This document shows, in pieces, positions 43,900-54,904 of a stretch of 64,000 bases of DNA. Numbering within the stretch: the first letter of the stretch is position 1; every line of letters begins with the position of its first letter. A program made the translations under genes and the position numbers. The stretch is from Stramonita haemastoma. Taxonomy: Eukaryota; Mollusca; Gastropoda; Neogastropoda; Muricidae. The notes under the pieces were generated by a model. The model was not told where the DNA came from. It searched no databases and saw only the letters and a list, made by a program, of their open reading frames with translations. Location of the stretch: assembly GCA_030674155.1 (NCBI GenBank), contig CM060317.1, positions 83,089,618 through 83,153,617 of the forward strand. The letters are read 5' to 3'.

Positions 43900-43995
43900 A
43901 TTTTATTTATCTACTTATTTATTTATTCTTTTATATTGAGGTTAATGGAATAAGCACTCATGCTTTTTCACACCCAGTCCCCATTTGTATGCAGT
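43900..43995 (-). mobile_element. R2 SINE 3' fragment, minus strand
   Basis: GGTTAATGGAATAAGCACTC and CACACCCAGTCCCCATTTG; broken off in a GT tract where the body should continue. Confidence 0.65.
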
Positions 43996-44045
43996 TTGTG
44001 TGTGTGTGTGTATGTGTGTGTGTGTGTGTGTGTGTGTTTGTGTGT

Positions 44046-44121
<76 letters not shown>

Positions 44122-44141
44122 AGACAGAGAGAGAGAGAGAG

Positions 44142-44216
<75 letters not shown>

Positions 44217-44218
44217 CA
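43996..44218. repeat. (GT)n with a (GA)n centre
   Basis: GT at 43996-44118, GACAGAGAGA at 44119-44144, GT again to 44207, GA at the end. Confidence 0.97.
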
Positions 44219-44619
44219 ATGACAATGACAATATTTCATTGTGTCAAGCTTTTTAAGCCCATACACAAGGGGACAGTAGGAAGGGGACTGGGCACAAAAC
44301 ACATATTTTCAGAAACGAAAAAAACCCGTATCATTTCTACAACCCAGATGATCAGCATGGCATGGATTCCACGACATGGTGAAGTGGTTTACATTCAGAT
44401 TACAATGCATTGTTGTGTAACACTTTTGCCCTTTGCAAATTGGGGAAACTGGGGGGAGTGGCACAACAAACATAAACATTGTATAAACAAGTCTGTGACA
44501 AGGCTTCCATATCGCTACGTTCTGTCAGGTCCGTTGGCTCGTGCACTTTCAAACACGTGAAAAAGCTAACTCACAATATGCGCAACCCTCCTGTTTTGCT
44601 TTCTCTGGGTCTCTGTCTG

Positions 44620-44670
44620 TCACACACGCACGCATGCACGCACGCATGCACGCATACACACACGCGCTTG

Positions 44671-44710
<40 letters not shown>

Positions 44711-44790
44711 CGCACGCGTGAGAGAAGAGGGGAGAGAGAGTTTGTGTGTCTGTGTGCATATGCATGCATGTGTGTGTGTGTGTGCAATTG
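44620..44790. repeat. CA/CG-rich and GT microsatellites
   Basis: CACGCATG and CACACA units at 44623-44718, GAGA at 44720-44740, GT to 44785. Confidence 0.9.
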
Positions 44791-45599
44791 TGTATGCTAA
44801 CAAATTCCCACCCAGAATTATCTAAATCTGCCATGGTTAGCTAGGGATTGTAGTCAATAAAATTTGAAGACTGGGATCTTGAAAATATGAGAAGACAATG
44901 ACAAATCTTTAAGTAAGCTTAACTATTGTTGCATTTGGTATTAGGACATAGTTGCATTTTTACTGGCTCTGTAGAGAAAACTTGTTCACATGGACTAGTT
45001 ATGAACAGATTTGAAGGACGATTTTCCACACAAATATTTCTTCGACAGGGACAGTTTTCATTATCCACTTTGTTATGAAAATTGAAAGGCGTAGAAGATC
45101 TTTAACAAATTAAGCTGATTAAAAAGAAAGACAACTGAACATGATGATACAGCCCCCTTTTTAATGTTCCCACTAGTTCATCTTGATCCTTAGGAACTTT
45201 TCTTTTTGTTGTAAGATGAATTTAAGGCATGGCATAAATACCAACAAGTAGATTGTTCAACCATTCTGCCATTCTGAACATTGCTTTGCTTTTGGCGCTT
45301 GACACAATCATCCCTCTCTTTTCTCACTCTTTTTCAGCGCCAGATTCATGTGTTTTCAGTTCAACAGCAGTTGGGGGGTTTTCCCACTGTGGCGTGTTTT
45401 CAGTTAAAGTTCTGCATCATATAACAGCACTTGGACTTTAACAATGTCTTCATGGCTTTGTAAGTGTGTATGGTTATCATACAAAGTGGGTGGAAGTTGC
45501 TCATTTGAACCTGAGCCTAAATTTCATAAGTGTTAAAAGTGGGGAAAAAATGGTTGCATATGCAAAACTTCACCATAAACCTGGGAGCCAGAACTCATG

Positions 45600-45930
45600 G
45601 GTCCATGAAGTCATGGGTTCAAATCTCATTGGCGTCTGGTGAATTAAAAGAATGAGGATTTTTATGATCTCCTAGGTTGACTTCAAGTGCAGACCTGCCA
45701 GTGCCTTAATTCCCCTTCATATATATATATATACACATGCAGAAGACTGAATGTGCATGTTAAAGATCAAGCATCTCATGTCAGTGTTCGATGGGTTACG
45801 GAAACACAAGCACACCGAGCATGCATCCCCAAAGGTGGAATGTGGCTGCCCTCATGAAGAGCAAAAATGGTTGCATGTGCAAAATTTCAAAATTGGTGAA
45901 CTTGAGAATCTAGCCAAGGATCAAACAGAA
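45600..45930 (+). mobile_element. R4 repeat, near full length
   Basis: GTCATGGGTTCAAATCTCAT, GCGTCTGGTGAATTAAAAG, GATCTCCTAGGTTGACTTCA, a short (AT)n at 45719-45732, GGTTACGGAAACACAAGCAC, GGTGGAATGTGGCTGCCC and ATTGGTGAACTTGAGAATCT. Confidence 0.7.
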
Positions 45931-46097
45931 AGTGATAAAAAAAACCATTTGTTGGGTTTTGATCAGAGATATAAGAACATAAAAGCTTTGCACCAGTTCT
46001 TGTGATTCCTCATAGACTCGATCTCTCAATGGTGTCACCAGATTGATGTTGGTATGAGTGATTTTCTTTTCTTTACTTTGTCTTTCTCATTCTGCAG

Positions 46098-46202
46098 ATA
46101 TCAAAATCAAGTTCATCAAACTGAAGATCAAGTGTGGTGACATCACTCGCGAGAAATGCGATGCTATCGTCAACAGCACAAATGCTGACTTTGATTTCAG
46201 AG
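46098..46202 (+). CDS. PARP14-like gene: start of macrodomain 3 (canonical)
   Basis: Acceptor TTCTCATTCTGCAG; AT completes the codon begun at 41683, and one base remains at the donor GTACAT. IKFIKLKIKCGDITREKCDA and IVNSTNADFDFR include the beta1 G-D-I-T and the V-N-x-x-N motif whose second Asn contacts the distal ribose in known macrodomains. The next exon supplies G-GVSNAIKKAC. A diverged copy of the end of this exon with its donor lies at 46363-46460. Confidence 0.85.
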
Positions 46203-46265
46203 GTACATAGATAAGAGAGCAGAAAAGCGAGGAAAGATACTGATGGGCCTTTCATGGACTTTAGG

Positions 46266-46344
<79 letters not shown>

Positions 46345-46360
46345 GTGTGTGTGTGTGTGT
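46266..46360. repeat. (GT)n microsatellite
   Basis: Pure GT up to 46340, TTTTGTG break, GT again. Confidence 0.97.
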
Positions 46361-46362
46361 GT

Positions 46363-46454
46363 GTTACAGCACAAACACTGAATTTGATTTCAGAGGTACA
46401 TAGATGAGCAGAAAAGCAAGGAAAGATACCGATGGGTGTTTCATGGACTTGAGG

Positions 46455-46460
<6 letters not shown>
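46363..46460 (+). repeat. Duplicated exon-end / splice-donor segment
   Basis: ACAGCACAAA, TTTGATTTCAGAGGTACATA and GCAGAAAAGC repeat the sequence 46171-46266 (exon end, donor and the following intron) with about ten differences, and the copy is separated from the original by the GT tract. Confidence 0.85.
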
Positions 46461-46494
<34 letters not shown>

Positions 46495-46895
46495 TTTGTG
46501 TGTGCGTTTTGTGTGTGCGTTTTGTGTGTGCATTTTGTGTGTGTGTGTGTGTTTTGTGTGTGTGTGTGTGTGTGTGTGATTGAATGTATGTGTGTGCACG
46601 CATGCGTGCGTGCATGCATGCGTGTGTGTGTGTGCATGCATGTGTGTGTGTGTTTTCTGGGGTGGGGACTAGGGAGTTGTGTTGAAGATTGAACTTTGTT
46701 TACATCTTTGCGTGTGTGTGCATGCATGTGCTTGTGCGTTTTTTGGGGTGGGGAGGAGGGGAGTTGTGTTGAACATATGAACTTTGCTCACATCTTTGCG
46801 TGTGTGTGCATGCATGTGCGTGTGTGTGTTTTTTGGGGTGGGGAGGAGGGGAGTTGTGTTGAAGATATGAACTTTGTTTACATCTTTTTATTGGA
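46456..46895. repeat. GT tract followed by a ~110-bp tandem repeat, three copies
   Basis: GT/GTTTT repeats at 46456-46580, then three units ending GGGGAGTTGTGTTGAA, with GAACTTTG and TTACATCTTT at their junctions (near 46690, 46785 and 46875). Confidence 0.85.
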
Positions 46896-46945
46896 AAAGA
46901 ACTGCTTTTAAAGAAGGAATATATGTCCTGCTGTTTTTCTTTCAG

Positions 46946-47011
46946 GTGGGGTGTCCAATGCCATCAAAAAAGCCTGCAGCGACTATTTGGTCGGATTCTG
47001 CAAGAATGAAA
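46946..47011 (+). CDS. PARP14-like gene: 66-base exon of macrodomain 3
   Basis: Acceptor TTTTTCTTTCAG, donor GTAAGA. G+GT gives Gly; the exon encodes GVSNAIKKACSDYLVGFCKN E, the glycine-rich GGV loop and following helix of the ADP-ribose pocket. The single base left (A) joins AA of the next exon to give Lys. Confidence 0.82.
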
Positions 47012-47089
47012 GTAAGATTTTACCTCTGTTGTTTGCTGCCTGACGTTTTTGTGACATGCTAGGTGCTGCTTTTCCTATGACAGTCATTC

Positions 47090-47740
47090 CAAGCTCATCT
47101 CCACAGTCACATCCATGCTTGTTCTGTCTTGCCTTAGAGTAAGAAGTGCATAGGAAGCTACCAGTATCAGGTCACCAGGAGGCCACCTGCCAAAAGAAGC
47201 CCTGCGCTACTTGTGAGTTAGTTGGTGGTGTGTGGTGGCGCCTGTTCTGGTTCAGTAAGTGCAGACTACCATCTCCAAGCTCGCTGTTTTGGTGTTAAAA
47301 AAAAAAAGCACAGTCACAGAGCCAGAGTAGGTGTGGTGATCACCTTGGAATAGTGACCACATTCATGTCATGAAGCTTCAAACTGTGAAGGGTGGACACA
47401 GGTCATCTCAAGTGCAGAGATGGAGGAGAGATATGAAACTGAGATTGCAGTGAGAAAACAACTACTGCATCTTGGAATCGAAGGCTATTTTCTTTCATCT
47501 AAAGAGGACTAATAATGACAAAGAGGACAATGACAATGCTGTGGAAATTCACTTGGATCTAAGAGTACTTGACAGGGCTGTATTGTATGCTTCCCTTTAG
47601 TAATTTGACGAGCATTAGTCAAGCCAAAAAGATTCAGACACCTGCAGTGCAGGTCTTGTGATTTGAGCATTATTGAAAACTTGGTTTTGTTGTCTGAGGG
47701 CCACACACAGAACTCTGTCTGTAAAGTGGGGGATGTTCAA
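47090..47740. repeat. R6 repeat, first copy
   Basis: Shares ordered blocks with 47870-48480: GTGCCTGTTCTG-type segment (GGCGCCTGTTCTGGTTCAGT), ATTCACTTGGATCTAAGAGT, ACTTGACAGGGCTGTATTGT, CAGACACCTGCAGTGCAGGT and TCTGTAAAGTGGGGGATG. Confidence 0.7.
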
Positions 47741-47869
47741 CTGAGCTATGCCAGTCTTCTTTTTTTTTTGCTGCCTCATCTTCTGCAACATCCCTATACT
47801 GCTGTTCCCATGCTGCTCATTTCAATCCCCCACCATAGCCATAACCAGATTTGTTATGTCTCATCAACA

Positions 47870-48660
47870 GAGTCAGGAGTCCACAGGGAGCCCATCAATA
47901 TTAGGCTGCCATGGGGCTACCAGCCAGAGGGGCCCTACACTTGTGTTGGGTCACTTTGTTACTGTTCAGTGGTGCCTGTTCTGAGCTAACATATGCAGGA
48001 CACCACCTACTAAGCCCCCTACTAATGACAGTATTAGCTCAGTTGTGGAGCCAGACTGAGTGAGTCATCCACCCGAGGTGGCGACCACCACATCCCTCCA
48101 ACGACCATCTCCCGCAAACCCCCAACCCCAAAGGCTTTGACAAAAACTCACCACAGGCACAGAAGTGCATGGATAAACCAAATCTGAGGTCACCATGAGA
48201 CTAGAGCAATAGGGGCTACTGAATCAGAGGCAATTTTTATTATTGCATGATGACCAATGGTGATGAGGATGATGTAATGATGCTGCTGTGGAAGTGCATC
48301 TGCTTTGAGACTACTTGACAGGGCTGTACTCTACGCTTACTATCATAATATATCCCGGTGTCAACCGGGCCCGAGAGATACAGACACCTGCAGTGTTGGT
48401 CAGGTAATTTGAGCAACACTCTCAAATTCACATCTGTAAAGTGGATGAAGCTCAACTGTGTGGTCCCAGTCTTCCCACTAAGCCCACAGCGCACTCACTC
48501 TGGGTAGGAGCTGTCCGGAGTTCGAAAATATCCCTATGACTCTTATGGGAATCGAACCCATGACCTTCCAGTTGGAAATCCAAGGCGCTAACCACTGCAC
48601 ATGGTGGCTGGCTGCTATGCCAGTCTTCCCTGTAGACCCATTGCAAACTCATTCAAAGCA
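47870..48660 (-). mobile_element. R6 repeat, second copy, with reversed tRNA-like head
   Basis: Blocks GGTGCCTGTTCTGAGC, AGTGCATCTGCTTTGAGACT, ACTTGACAGGGCTGTACTCT and AGACACCTGCAGTGTTGGTC parallel the first copy. At 48540-48605 the minus strand reads AGTGGTTAGCGCCTTGG and GGGTTCGATTCCC, strong box A and box B matches, so R6 is probably a tRNA-derived retroposon read on the minus strand. Confidence 0.65.
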
Positions 48661-48734
48661 GAAGCAGGCCCAGGCAGCAACAACAAAACCACTAAACCCC
48701 CACAGTCTCCTTTGGGATTCCAACTTATTACCCT

Positions 48735-48915
48735 CCTTGTCCTTAATTAAAAAGGGTAGGTACCCATTTTTTACAGCTGGGTGAACTAGGGGGCTGTACT
48801 GAAGCTGAGTCATGCAAACAGTCACCTATCCATTGTGGTAACCATGCTCAACATTGTTTCACCTTAGTTAGGGGAGAGCAAGTGCTCTGACCACTGAGCT
48901 ACCCTGTCCCCAATG
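48735..48915 (-). mobile_element. R1 SINE head half, minus strand
   Basis: AAAAAGGGTAGGTACCCATT through AGTGCTCTGACCACTGAGCT; the distal half of the family is missing on the left. Confidence 0.8.
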
Positions 48916-49272
48916 TAGGTATTTTTGTTGGTGTTTGTAAAAAAAAAAAATGTTGAGCATTGTAAGCATCAAAGAGTACTAGAGTTTTTACTCATTTTGA
49001 TTGAAGGGAAAGTTACTAATTTTCTTGACTGGCTTTTAAACAACAAAGTTCCATTTGATAGAAGGGGAGGAAGGTAGGCTTTGGTTGTGTGTGGCTATAT
49101 ATAGATAGTTATTGTATATGTCAGTAATAGATTTATGTGTAAGAATTGAAGAAATAGAATCACAGTAAAGATTTTTATAGTGAAAAAAAAATGTTTACAG
49201 TCTTTTTTGTGCTTTTTTGGTGCAACTTATGTACACACTTCTCTGTTTAAATCTGCTGTGTTTCCATTGCAG

Positions 49273-49464
49273 AAAACCAGAAGGAAATGAAGAAACAGGG
49301 TGTAGTGGTGTCAGAGTCCTATGGTCTCCCATGCGAGGCCATTTTGCACTTGGACTTGGAGAGATTCAGAAAAAAGCCCAAAGAAGCTCTCTTAAAATGC
49401 CTGACAACACTTCTGAATAAGCGTCCAACCTGTACCTCTGTGGCCTTCCCTGCACTTGGGGCAG
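49273..49464 (+). CDS. PARP14-like gene: core of macrodomain 3
   Basis: Acceptor TTTCCATTGCAG; donor GTGTGT after GGGGCAG. A+AA and G+GA at the junctions keep the frame. GVVVSESYGLPCEAILHLDL is the beta strand with the LPC motif, and TCTSVAFPALGAG the nucleotide-loop strand (SVAFPALGxG) that holds the diphosphate in known macrodomains. The match is clean, with no break. Confidence 0.88.
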
Positions 49465-49528
49465 GTGTGTGTGTTTGTTCTTTTGTCTGACGTCTGTTCA
49501 TTTTAAGTGGTGGTAGGCAGAGGGGCAG

Positions 49529-49623
49529 GGGGGTGTGCGTGTGCATGCGTGTGTGTGTGTGTGTGTGTGCGTGCGCGCACGTGGGCATGCGTGTGTGTGT
49601 GTGTGTGCATGTGTGCATGGGCA

Positions 49624-49676
<53 letters not shown>

Positions 49677-49804
49677 ACGCGTGGGCGTGTGTGTGTGTGT
49701 GCGTGCGCGCGTTGCACGTGGGCATACGTGTGTGTGTGCATGTGCGCATGGGCATGCGTGTGTGTGTGTGTGTGTGCATGTGTGTGTGTGTGTGCGTGTG
49801 TGTG

Positions 49805-49842
<38 letters not shown>

Positions 49843-50015
49843 CGCGCGCGCTTGGGCGTGTGTGTGTGTGTGTGCGCGGGCATGCGTGTGTGTGAGTGTG
49901 TGTGTGTGCGCGCGCGCACGTGGGCATGCGTGTGTGTGTGTGCGTGTGCGCATGGGCATGTGTGTGTGTGTGTGTGTGTGTTGTGTGTGTGCGTACATGT
50001 GTGGGCACGCGTGCA
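49529..50015. repeat. (GT)n/(GC)n compound microsatellite
   Basis: Almost 490 bases of GT with GCGC and GCATG interruptions make up most of the intron between 49465 and 50311. Confidence 0.97.
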
Positions 50016-50089
50016 CGTGTGTGCTCGAATTTGCTAAAACTCGTAATTGTCATTGATTGCTTGTGTGTTGTAGAGGTCAAATACAAGCA

Positions 50090-50283
50090 CTTCGATTTAT
50101 GTTTTGCAAGATATAGCGCTATATAAATTCCATGTATCATCATTATTATCATCATCATTATTATCAACATTACTATTATCATTATTATTATCATGATCAT
50201 TATCATCATGATGATCATTATCATCATTATCATCATCATTATCATCATCATCATTATCATCATCATTATTATCATCGTTATGA
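50090..50283 (+). mobile_element. Retroposon 3' tail and (ATC/ATT)n array
   Basis: AGATATAGCGCTATATAAAT followed by an irregular CATTATTATCATC trinucleotide array. Such an end is typical of LINE/SINE tails. It stops 28 bases before the next 3' splice site. Confidence 0.6.
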
Positions 50284-50311
50284 AAGGAGTGGCCGTGACG
50301 ACCTTTTGCAG

Positions 50312-50476
50312 GAGTGAGAGACTTCAATGGAGCAGAGCAGGTAGTGAGCAGCATGAGGCAGGCCGTGGAGAAGCTGAAGAAGCCCAAGGATCTGCAGGAG
50401 GTGACCATTGTGCTCCACAGCACCGAGCAGTACCACTACCTGCGTAGCCGCCTGTCCTGGGGAGCCCCTGGTCCTA
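50312..50476 (+). CDS. PARP14-like gene: last helix of macrodomain 3
   Basis: Acceptor ACGACCTTTTGCAG; G+GA gives Gly. VRDFNGAEQVVSSMRQAVEK is the C-terminal helix, and TIVLHSTEQYHYLRSRLSW the last strand and beginning of the linker. Donor GTGAGT at 50477 leaves A, which pairs with AT at 54905 (Asn). Confidence 0.85.
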
Positions 50477-50499
50477 GTGAGTCCAGTGTGTTGTGCTTC

Positions 50500-51160
50500 T
50501 CCTCTCACAGCTTTCACTTTCCCCTGCTTTCAGCTCCTCTCAGCTGCTATCCATTCCATCCCAGCTGGTGCTAGTTATGGCAGAAAACTGACCACACTTT
50601 CGACTTGGTAAAAGGACGGTGCTAATTTTAGCGATGGGTCCCGGACCCTTCACTGAGCTATGGTGGATTTGTGCGCTGTGCACTGCTGCTCTTTACTTCA
50701 TACCACTTTATGTCACTGCAGATTTGTGCGCTGTGCACTGCTGCTCTTTACTTCATACCACTTTATGTCACTGCAGATTTGTGCGCTGTGCACTGCTGCT
50801 CTTTACCTCATACCACTCTATGTCACTGCAGATTTGTGCGCTGTGCACTGCTGCTCTTTACTTCATACCACTTTATGTCACTGCAGATTTGTGCGCTGTG
50901 CGCTGCTGCTCTTTACTTCATACCACTTTATGTCACTGCAGATTTGTGCGCTGTGCACTGCTGCTCTTTACTTTATACCACTCTATGTCACTGCAGATTT
51001 GTGCGCTGTGCACTGCTGCTCTTTACTTCATACCACTCTATGTCACTGCAGATTTGTGCGCTGTGCACTGCTGCTCTTTACTTCATACCACTGTATGTCA
51101 CTGCAGATTTGTGCGCTGTGCACTGCTGCTCTTTACTTCATACCACTCTATGTCACTGCA
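50500..51160 (+). repeat. 55-bp minisatellite, nine units, grown from an R3 SINE
   Basis: Units start GATTTGTGCGCTGTGCACTG at 50666, 50721, 50776, 50831, 50886, 50941, 50996, 51051 and 51106, exactly 55 apart. Each ends TTTATGTCACTGCA, and the tenth start (51161) is the genuine R3 sequence GATTTCTCTGCGTGAAATTC. The 50500-50665 segment matches the insertion in the R2 copy at 38245-38465. Confidence 0.95.
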
Positions 51161-51366
51161 GATTTCTCTGCGTGAAATTCGGGCTGCTCTCCCCGGAGAG
51201 AGTGTGTCGACACAAGTGCAGCGCCTACCCATTTTTTTTCCCCCCTGTCTGCAACTGTATTTGTTTCCCTATCAGAGTGGCTTTTTTGTACACAATTTTT
51301 GCCAGGGACAACCCCTTGTTGCCGTGGGTTCTTTTGTGTGCGCTTAATAATGATGTGTAATACACG

Positions 51367-51397
<31 letters not shown>

Positions 51398-51420
51398 TAT
51401 AAATATCACTATGCTCTGTG
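51120..51420 (+). mobile_element. R3 SINE copy at the end of the minisatellite
   Basis: ATTTCTCTGCGTGAAATTCG, GTTTCCCTATCAGAGTGGCT, CTTGTTGCCGTGGGTTCTTT and GACCTCGGTTTATCGTCTCA. Confidence 0.8.
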
Positions 51421-51454
51421 TGTTGTGAGAAAGTGGAGGACTATGTGTGTGTGA

Positions 51455-51762
51455 TGGGATGGGATAGGTCAGTGGTCAGAGCACTCACTTTCCACAAGCT
51501 ATTGTTAAGAAGCATCGAGTATGGTTACTAATTGGATGGGTGACCATTTGCACACCTTGGCTTCAGTACAGTTTCCCAATTCACCCAGCTGTAAATGGGT
51601 ACCTGCCCTATTTAGGGTCAGGGAAGGTAGAGCAGCAAGGGAGAGGAGATGGGTGTCGCCCTCAATATGCTGGCCCCTAGAGAAGCTGAGGTCTCTGACA
51701 CCTCACTCCCTAACACCACACAGGTTATGGGACACTTTTACCTTTACCTGTACTTTTACCAC
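51455..51762 (+). mobile_element. R1 SINE, plus strand, near full length
   Basis: Head GGGATAGGTCAGTGGTCAGA at the left; TTGGATGGGTGACCATTTGC, CACCCAGCTGTAAATGGGTA, AGGGAGAGGAGATGGGTG, and the end TTATGGGACACTTTTACCTT. Confidence 0.88.
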
Positions 51763-52109
51763 ACAGACTTTCCTGCAGAATGCATACAGAAACATACCTG
51801 GTACTCAAGGCAAGTCAGAAATGCCGGTGCTTTGCATTCGGGTGGCTTGACGTGGCCGGTTCAGTTGATTTGACTTTGAAGTTCATGGCTTATGGCAGAC
51901 ACAGTCCAAACATTTTTGCTCTAGTTTTCAAAATACTGAGAAGAGGAAAGGGAACGGACAGTGCTTTTCAAGCCTGTGTTATCACTTGACCTGCATTGAC
52001 GAATGTGTGATGTGTACATTCCTAGCGTTTGCATGTGTGCGTGCGCTATTGTGTGTGTGTGTGTTTATGTGTGTTTATGTGTGTGTGTATGTGTGTGTGT
52101 TTGTGCATA

Positions 52110-54484
52110 AAGTCAAGTTCGCTGAAGTGAAAGCTGAGCTACAGTCCAACCTCCAGTCAAAGCTGAAAGTCGAGGACTGCCCCTCTGACCCCTGTCCAGA
52201 AACGCTCTGGACCCGCCTAAAAACTGCCATCCTGCAGACCTCTGCAGAGGTCTTGGGCTTTTCCACCAAGAAGAACAAGGACTGGTTCGACGAAAATGAC
52301 CAAGAAATACAAGATCTGCTGGCGAAGAAGAGAAGTGCCCACCAGGCTCACCTTGCACAACCATCTTGTCCAGCAAAGAAAGCTGCCTTTCGTCTTACAT
52401 GCAGCAACCTCCAGCGCCAGCTTAGAGTTATCCAAAACGAGTGGTGGACTAACCTCGCCCAGAAAACTCAGCTCTGCGCTGACACAGGTGACTACAGAGG
52501 CTTCTACGAAGCTTTGAAGGCAGTCTATGGACCCTCTCACCAAGTGTTGAGTCCTTTGCGCAGCACTGACGGCCAGGCACTCCTCACAGACAAGATGTCC
52601 ATATTGAACCGCTGGGCTGAACACTTTCAAACCCTCTTCAGCGCTGATCGCACTGTTGATGACACAGTGATCCACCAGATCCCACAGCAACCAGTGAAAG
52701 AAGAACTGGACGAAGCCCCAACCCTGGAAGAGGTAACTAAAGCCATAGAACAACTGAAGAGTGGGAAGGCTGCAGGCGTCGACGGTATTCCACCAGAATT
52801 ATGGAAAAACGGGGGGCAAACACTGCACTGCAAGCTCCATGAATTTTTTGTTTGCTGCTGGGAGCAGGGAAAGTTGCCACAAAACCTTCGTGATGCAATC
52901 ATAATCACCCTTTACAAAAACAAAGGGGAAAAATCAGATTGCTCCAACTACAGGGGGATAACTCTTCTCTCCATCGCTGGCAAAATCCTTGCAAGAGTTC
53001 TCCTCAACAGACTAGTACCTGCTGTTGCAGAACACCACCTCCCTGAGAGCCAGTGCGGCTTCAGAGCTAACAGGGGTACCACTGACATGGTCTTCGTGCT
53101 CAGACAACTTCAAGAAAAGTGCCGCGAACAGAACAAGGGACTGTACATCACCTTCGTTGATTTAACCAAGGCATTTGACACTGTGAGCAGGAAGGGCCTG
53201 TGGCAGATCATGGAGCGTCTTGGCTGTCCCCCAAAGTTTCTCAACATGGTGATCCAGCTACATGAAGACCAGCGTGGCCAGGTCAGAAACAGCAACGACC
53301 TATCAGAGCCTTTCCCAATCACAAACGGGGTGAAGCAGGGCTGCGTTCTTGCACCAACCCTCTTCACTATCTTCTTCAGCATGATGCTTCAGCGGGCCAC
53401 AGAAGATCTTGATGACGAAGACGGAGTTTTCATACGCTACCGCACAGATGGCAGCCTATTCAACCTGCGGCGTCTTCAGGCCCACACCAAAACCCTGGAG
53501 CAACAAATTCGAGAGCTACTTTTTGCTGATGATGCTGCCCTTGTAGCCCACACAGAAACCGCCCTGCAGCATGTAACATCCTGTTTTGCAGAGGCAGCCC
53601 AGCTCTTCGGACTCGAAGTCAGTCTGAAGAAGACAGAGGTTCTCTACCAGCCCGCACCTCAGGTAGCGTACCACCCACCTCACATTACAATTGGTGAGAC
53701 AGAACTGAAGACAGTCCAGCAGTTTACCTACCTGGGATGCACAATCTCCTCTGACGCAAAGATTGATAAAGATGTAGACAACAGACTGGCAAAGGCAAAC
53801 GGTGCTTTTGGCAGACTCTACCACCGTGTCTGGAAAAACAAACACCTGAAGAAAGACACCAAGATCAGTGTCTACAGAGCCGTGGTACTGACCACCCTCC
53901 TGTACGGCTCTGAGTCATGGGTCACATACAGACACCACCTGCGAATTCTGGAACGCTTCCACCAACGCTGTCTCCGCTCCATCCTCGACATCCACTGGAG
54001 CGACTTCACCACGAATGCTGAGGTGCTGGAGCAAGCAGGGATCACCAGCATTGAGGCCATGTTGCTGAAAACGCAGCTACGCTGGGCAGGGCATGTCTCT
54101 AGAATGGAGGACCATCGCCTACCGAAGATGGTTCTCTACGGTGAACTTTCCACCGGACACCGCTACAGAGGCGCACCAAAGAAGAGATTTAAAGACTCTC
54201 TGAAGAAATCTCTGTCAGCCTGTCTCATAGACCATAACCAGTGGTCAGTCCTTGCTGCTGACCGGCAGGCCTGGCGACACACTGTGCATCAGTCGGTCTC
54301 CTCCTTTGAGGACAATCGCAGAGCGGCCCTTGAGGAGAGGCGAATGAGGAGGAAGAACCGCGTCCGCTCTACATCAACCCCAGAATCGACTTTCCCCTGC
54401 AGCCGCTGCGGCCGGGTTTGTTTGTCACGCATTGGACTGAACAGCCACCAGCGAGCCTGCACCAGACGTGGACAGTGCCCTTAA
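52110..54484 (+). CDS. RTE-like reverse transcriptase with C-terminal zinc finger (truncated, open)
   Basis: 791 codons without a stop, from VKFAEVKAELQSNLQ to the TAA at 54482-54484. Motifs: LKSGKAAGVDGIPPELW, YRGITLLSIAGKILA, QCGFRANRGTTDMVF, FVDLTKAFDTVSRKGLW, GVKQGCVLAPTLFTIFF, catalytic FADDAALVAH near 53522, YGSESWV, and a C-terminal CSRC...GLNSHQRAC C2H2-like finger near 54400-54465. Upstream in-frame codons to 51986 belong to the flanking GT repeat. It is a different subfamily from the copy at 41758-43518. Without the endonuclease it is probably dead as an element. Confidence 0.88.
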
Positions 54485-54519
54485 TCTTCGTTCGCGAAGC
54501 CAAGCCATGATGATGATGA
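52110..54519 (+). mobile_element. RTE-like LINE copy with perfect 20-bp target duplication
   Basis: TGTGTGTGTGTTTGTGCATA occurs at 52090-52109 and again at 54520-54539, exactly flanking the element. The 3' end is CCATGATGATGATGATG, a trinucleotide tail usual for RTE elements. The element is 5'-truncated within the endonuclease-RT ORF. It sits in the last intron of the PARP14-like gene, same strand. Confidence 0.93.
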
Positions 54520-54904
54520 TGTGTGTGTGTTTGTGCATATGTGTGTGTGCATGCACACGCTCAAGAAAAAAAGAGGGATACATTTCTTTAACAGGGTTAA
54601 AAAAAAAACAGTGTAAAAACAACAAAAAACCCACACGTTGAAAACTACAGATGGAAGTCCCCACAGAACTACTGTGAATGAACTTTTGGGGATGGAAAAG
54701 TACAGAAGAGCATTTTGAGGGGTTGACAGGCATACTTCAGTCACAGGATCATTGTGACCAGCTGTCAGTATTTGCTCAGTGTCAACTGACCCAAAGCATG
54801 GAGGGAACACATGGAAGAGTCAGACCAGCCGACATTTAGAGGAGCAGTCATGCAATCATCGTCTTACCTCAAAAACAAAAAAGTGTGTGTGTTTTTGTTC
54901 ACAG

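Noticed and set aside
48535..48605. tRNA gene
   Set aside because: Only boxes A and B are tRNA-like; the arms do not complete a cloverleaf and the sequence continues into repeat R6. The same applies to the heads of the R1 and R2 SINEs.
50619..51360. Cys/Leu-rich repeat protein over the 55-bp array
   Set aside because: All three frames are open because of the repeat, and the array derives from SINE sequence.
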